Shown here: positions 4,748-6,512 of the stretch, one piece after another
Numbering within the stretch: position 1 is the first letter of the stretch
How the letters are laid out: each line of letters starts with the position of its first letter
Notes under the pieces: model-generated
What the model saw: only the letters and a program-made list of their open reading frames with translations
The model's database searches: none
Told to the model about the DNA's origin: nothing
Program-made: the position numbers and the translations under genes
DNA from: Spirochaetia bacterium
Lineage (GTDB): Bacteria > Spirochaetota > Spirochaetia > Treponematales > Breznakiellaceae
NCBI GenBank assembly: GCA_026002595.1
Contig: BOBW01000089.1
Location: 1-6,512, forward strand
Reading direction: 5' to 3'
DNA: 6,512 bases

Positions 4748-5856
4748 GCAATTGGGCCTAATCTTATGTGAAGAATTGTAAGTCTAATTGAACCGGTACA
4801 TTTTTTTGAGGAAAATTTATACCAATTGTATCAATTGGACTGGCTATATTTAATAGATCAAGCCGTTGCATATGTAAATATATTAATGTTGTATTTATTG
4901 AGGAATGCCCCAAAAGTTGCATGATATAAAATATATTTACATTATTTTCCAATAAATGGGTTGCAAAACTATGACGCAATGTATGTATATGGGCTTTTTT
5001 GTTTATATTTGTTTTTGAAAAATAGTATTGAAATTTACTTTGGGTGGATCGTAATCCCATAGGTTTATGTATCATATGGGGATTGCCATTATAAAATAAA
5101 TAATTTGTTGGTTTAAATATTGCTATATACTCTTTTAACAGATTGATAGTATTTTCTCCAATTATACTATACCGTTCTTTTAGACCTTTTGATAAATTAA
5201 CATGGACTAACTTTCTGTCAAAATCAATATCATGAACTTTAAGCATTAAACCTTCTGTTAAACGTAGCCCCGAAGAATAAATCAACGTGAAAAATGCCTT
5301 GTATTTTAAATCAGAACAAGTGTTTAAAAATATTTTAATTTCATTTTGAGATAAAACAGCAGGAATAACAACAGGTCTTTTTGGTCTCGGAATGGTTTTC
5401 ATAATAGAATTCATATTATGAAAACTGTAGAAAAATAATAAAGCGTTATAATAAAGGTAAATAGAAAAGGGGCTTTTGTTTGTATATAAATAGGCAAAAA
5501 ATTGACGCAATTCTAATTCTGATATTTCAGTTGGCTTCTTGTTGAAAAATTGCGCAAATTTCTGAACATATAAGGTGTAAACCTTAATAGATTGTTGGCT
5601 ATAACCCTGTAAAACCATCTCCTGAACCATTTGAGTACGTAAAAGTCCCATAAAAAACTCCTTTGTATTAAAAAATGGAGTACGGCCCAACTGCACATAA
5701 CACCCGGTTTACGGTTCGGGGCTAAAGCCCCTCCGGGTTCCATTCGGCTAGGTCGCCTAAAGGCTCCCACGCCTCACTCCACCCACATTTTGCCAGCCCT
5801 GGTCTTGCTTCGTAAGCCCTTATTCGGGCTGGCAAAACGTCGTAAACCTCTGCGCG
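4742..5856 (+). mobile_element. Integron cassette E, carrying a minus-strand recombinase
   Basis: An 1115-bp cassette bounded by the crossover points of attC 5 and attC 6. Its opening GTTATGTGCAATTGGGCC (from 4741) is the reverse complement of its closing GGCCCAACTGCACATAAC (ending 5701) at 17 of 18 positions; position 11 is the mismatch. The gene inside points against the array direction and almost fills the space, leaving 16 bp between R' and its stop codon and about 43 bp between its start codon and R''. Confidence 0.85.
4764..5651 (-). CDS. Tyrosine recombinase (XerC/D-like phage-integrase family), not IntI
   Basis: 295 residues. The N-terminal SAM-like core-binding domain is at about 3-83 (MVQEMVLQGYSQQSIKVY), and the catalytic domain at about 95-270. 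All active-site residues are visible: R130 (SSGLRLTEGL), K155 or K158 (LSKGLKER), H223 and R226 (HTLRHSFATHLL), H249 (LLGHSS) and the nucleophile Y258 (TLIYLHM). The extra segment of about 35 residues that marks integron integrases, between the beta-hairpin lysine and HTLRH, is absent, so this is not intI. The opening resembles the tyrosine recombinases that accompany IS91-type elements (from memory). The ATG at 5651 has AAAGGAG six bases upstream; an earlier in-frame ATG at 5696 lies in the attC R'' box and is unlikely. I see no clear minus-strand promoter. The gene appears intact, and its target is unknown. Confidence 0.85.
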   Translation of the reverse strand: MGLLRTQMVQEMVLQGYSQQSIKVYTLYVQKFAQFFNKKPTEISELELRQFFAYLYTNKSPFSIYLYYNALLFFYSFHNMNSIMKTIPRPKRPVVIPAVLSQNEIKIFLNTCSDLKYKAFFTLIYSSGLRLTEGLMLKVHDIDFDRKLVHVNLSKGLKERYSIIGENTINLLKEYIAIFKPTNYLFYNGNPHMIHKPMGLRSTQSKFQYYFSKTNINKKAHIHTLRHSFATHLLENNVNIFYIMQLLGHSSINTTLIYLHMQRLDLLNIASPIDTIGINFPQKNVPVQLDLQFFT

Positions 5857-5862
5857 TTATGT
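5695..5862 (+). repeat. attC site 6 (type II, divergent)
   Basis: 168-bp attC. R'' is ACATAAC (5695-5701) and R' is GTTATGT (5856-5862). L'' GGTTTACG (5706-5713) pairs with L' CGTAAACC (5841-5848), a compensatory change from GGTTTGCG/CGCAAACC in sites 2 and 4. The GGGGC-TAAA-GCCCC hairpin is kept. The main stem is TTTTGCCAGCCC with its complement (5788-5799/5826-5837), again changed on both arms. The spacers between R and L boxes (ACCC and TCTGCGC) differ from ATAC and TTTCAC elsewhere. The 320 bp between genes here hold this site and the next promoter. Confidence 0.87.
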
Positions 5863-5903
5863 GCAATTGTGCCTAAGATTTTTATAAAATTTTAAAAAAA
5901 GTA

Positions 5904-5931
5904 TTGACAAGGAAAACATAATATATAAAAA
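5904..5931 (+). promoter_or_regulatory. sigma70-like promoter of cassette F
   Basis: TTGACA at 5904-5909, followed by an A/T stretch in which the -10 is ambiguous: TAAAAA at 5926-5931 (16-bp spacer) or TATAAA at 5924-5929 (14 bp). The -35 position after the R' box and the AAGATTTTT box upstream (about 5877) match the pattern of cassettes A and D. Confidence 0.6.
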
Positions 5932-5972
5932 TCTTACATTAAGAGCCATTAAAATTTTTCAAAGGAGATATT

Positions 5973-6371
5973 ATGTTAAACTGGGTTGCAAAAGTATTTA
6001 GAGGTTTTTTTGAATTTATTCTTTGGGTTCTTCTCATTTTTTCTACAATTGCTGGTGGATTCTATGGTAAAAACATGGGTGGATATAATTGGGGAGGTCC
6101 CCTTGTAATCGGTGCAATTCTTGGATTCCTAGCGGGACTTATTCTTGTTGTTCTCGGCGGTGGGTTTATAGCAAATTTTTTAAGCTTGGTTAAAAACGTT
6201 GAAATATTGATTAAACTCAACGGTGGAACACCAGAGGAAAATGAAGATATAGAAAAACCGATTGATAATATTGAAAATAGTGTTCAAAATATTTGGAGAT
6301 GTCCAAAATGTAATGCAGGTAATCCAACTAATACTACTACTTGTAAAACATGCGGATATAAACTAGGATAA
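5973..6371 (+). CDS. Two-helix membrane protein with C-terminal zinc ribbon
   Basis: 132 residues. Two hydrophobic segments at about 11-31 and 43-69, rich in G in and around the second (GGPLVIGAILGFLAGL), predict a membrane hairpin with both ends on the same side. An acidic linker (about 87-105) leads to a short zinc ribbon at the end, C110-x2-C113 and C124-x2-C127 (RCPKCNAGNP, CKTCG). Such ribbons bind zinc and often mediate protein contacts; no enzyme motif is seen, and I cannot name a function. The ATG at 5973 follows AAAGGAGA (5961-5968), the strongest ribosome site on the plus strand of the window. It is less AT-rich than the genes of cassettes A-C, hinting at a different origin. Its own promoter lies about 42 bp upstream. 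Confidence 0.8.
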   Translation: MLNWVAKVFRGFFEFILWVLLIFSTIAGGFYGKNMGGYNWGGPLVIGAILGFLAGLILVVLGGGFIANFLSLVKNVEILIKLNGGTPEENEDIEKPIDNIENSVQNIWRCPKCNAGNPTNTTTCKTCGYKLG

Positions 6372-6512
6372 ATATTAAAAGAAAATATGACTATCAAGAT
6401 GTCTCCACAAGATTTTTGTAAGTAATGGTTGAGGTAGAAGAACAGGCACACAAAAGCCGGTCAAAAAGCTGTGGAGCAAAAAACCGCCGGTTCATGCGGA
6501 AGCAAAATTCGT
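6372..6512. other. Unassigned region after cassette F with a shift in composition
   Basis: The first 25-30 bp are AT-rich; from about 6400 the sequence becomes distinctly richer in G and C. No R'' or L box is found. Two frames stay open to the window edge. A plus-strand frame starts at ATG 6425 (opening MVEVEEQAHKSRSKSC, very basic, weak ribosome site). A minus-strand frame of 38 codons ends with a stop at 6394-6396. Neither resembles a protein I know, and both are too short to call. This may be the edge of another element or of the next gene. Confidence 0.4.

Larger units (their letters stand above)
5857..6371 (+). mobile_element. Integron cassette F, proximal part
   Basis: Starts GTTATGTGCAATTGTGCC (from 5856) after attC 6. 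By the rule seen in cassettes A-E its end should read close to GGCACAACTGCACATAAC followed by an attC. No such sequence appears up to 6512, so the cassette either extends beyond the window, is interrupted after the gene, or has lost its attC. The end given here is simply the last base of the gene. Confidence 0.6.

Noticed and set aside
4764..5651. The recombinase as the integron integrase IntI
   Set aside because: The IntI-specific insert before HTLRH is missing, and the gene lies inside a cassette with matching ends rather than beside an attI.
44..5862. The repeated GC-rich units as a CRISPR array or MITE family
   Set aside because: Spacing is gene-sized, the interiors are hairpins with R and L boxes, and the R halves match within cassettes, which only the attC interpretation explains.
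6399..6406. ATGTCTCC as a second IS481 right end
   Set aside because: The adjoining TTACCT and the inner repeat copy are absent, so only eight bases match.
6425..6512. Start of a new gene on the plus strand (MVEVEEQ...)
   Set aside because: Only 29 codons are visible with a weak ribosome site, and an opposing open frame covers the same bases. Not enough to call.

Overview
The window is a stretch of an integron gene-cassette array, probably from a spirochaete close to Treponema. That host call is an inference. It rests on very AT-rich, low-GC cassette genes, relatively GC-rich attC sites, and my memory that Treponema denticola carries a long chromosomal cassette array. No rRNA or housekeeping gene is present to fix the taxon, and the integron integrase (intI) and attI lie outside the window.

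Layout: six attC sites (about 168-175 bp each, at 44-212, 2055-2228, 2951-3120, 3765-3939, 4579-4747 and 5695-5862) divide the window into the tail of one cassette, five complete cassettes (A-E) and the start of a sixth (F). Cassette A encodes a small membrane protein and has been entered by a complete IS481-family insertion sequence (234-1547). B encodes a probable exported or lipid-anchored protein. C encodes a five-helix membrane protein. D encodes a pyridoxamine-5'-phosphate-oxidase-like flavoprotein. E encodes a tyrosine recombinase on the minus strand that is not IntI. F encodes a two-helix membrane protein with a C-terminal zinc ribbon. After F, from about 6400, composition rises in GC and no attC is seen before the window ends.

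How it works together: cassettes A, B, C, D and F each carry their own sigma70-like promoter just downstream of the preceding attC, so expression does not depend on a distant Pc promoter. Three of these (A, D, F) share an AAGATTTTT-like box before the promoter. The attC sites fall into two architectures that alternate strictly I-II-I-II-I-II. They have branched, multi-hairpin interiors supported by compensatory changes between copies.

The most striking signal is at the cassette ends. The first 17-20 nt of each cassette are the reverse complement of the last 17-20 nt of that same cassette, well beyond the usual 7-nt R box, and they differ from cassette to cassette. All five complete cassettes carry the same single mismatch at position 11. 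In the bottom strand this mismatch would be a G.T wobble. The cassette-borne minus-strand recombinase is the second item worth attention.
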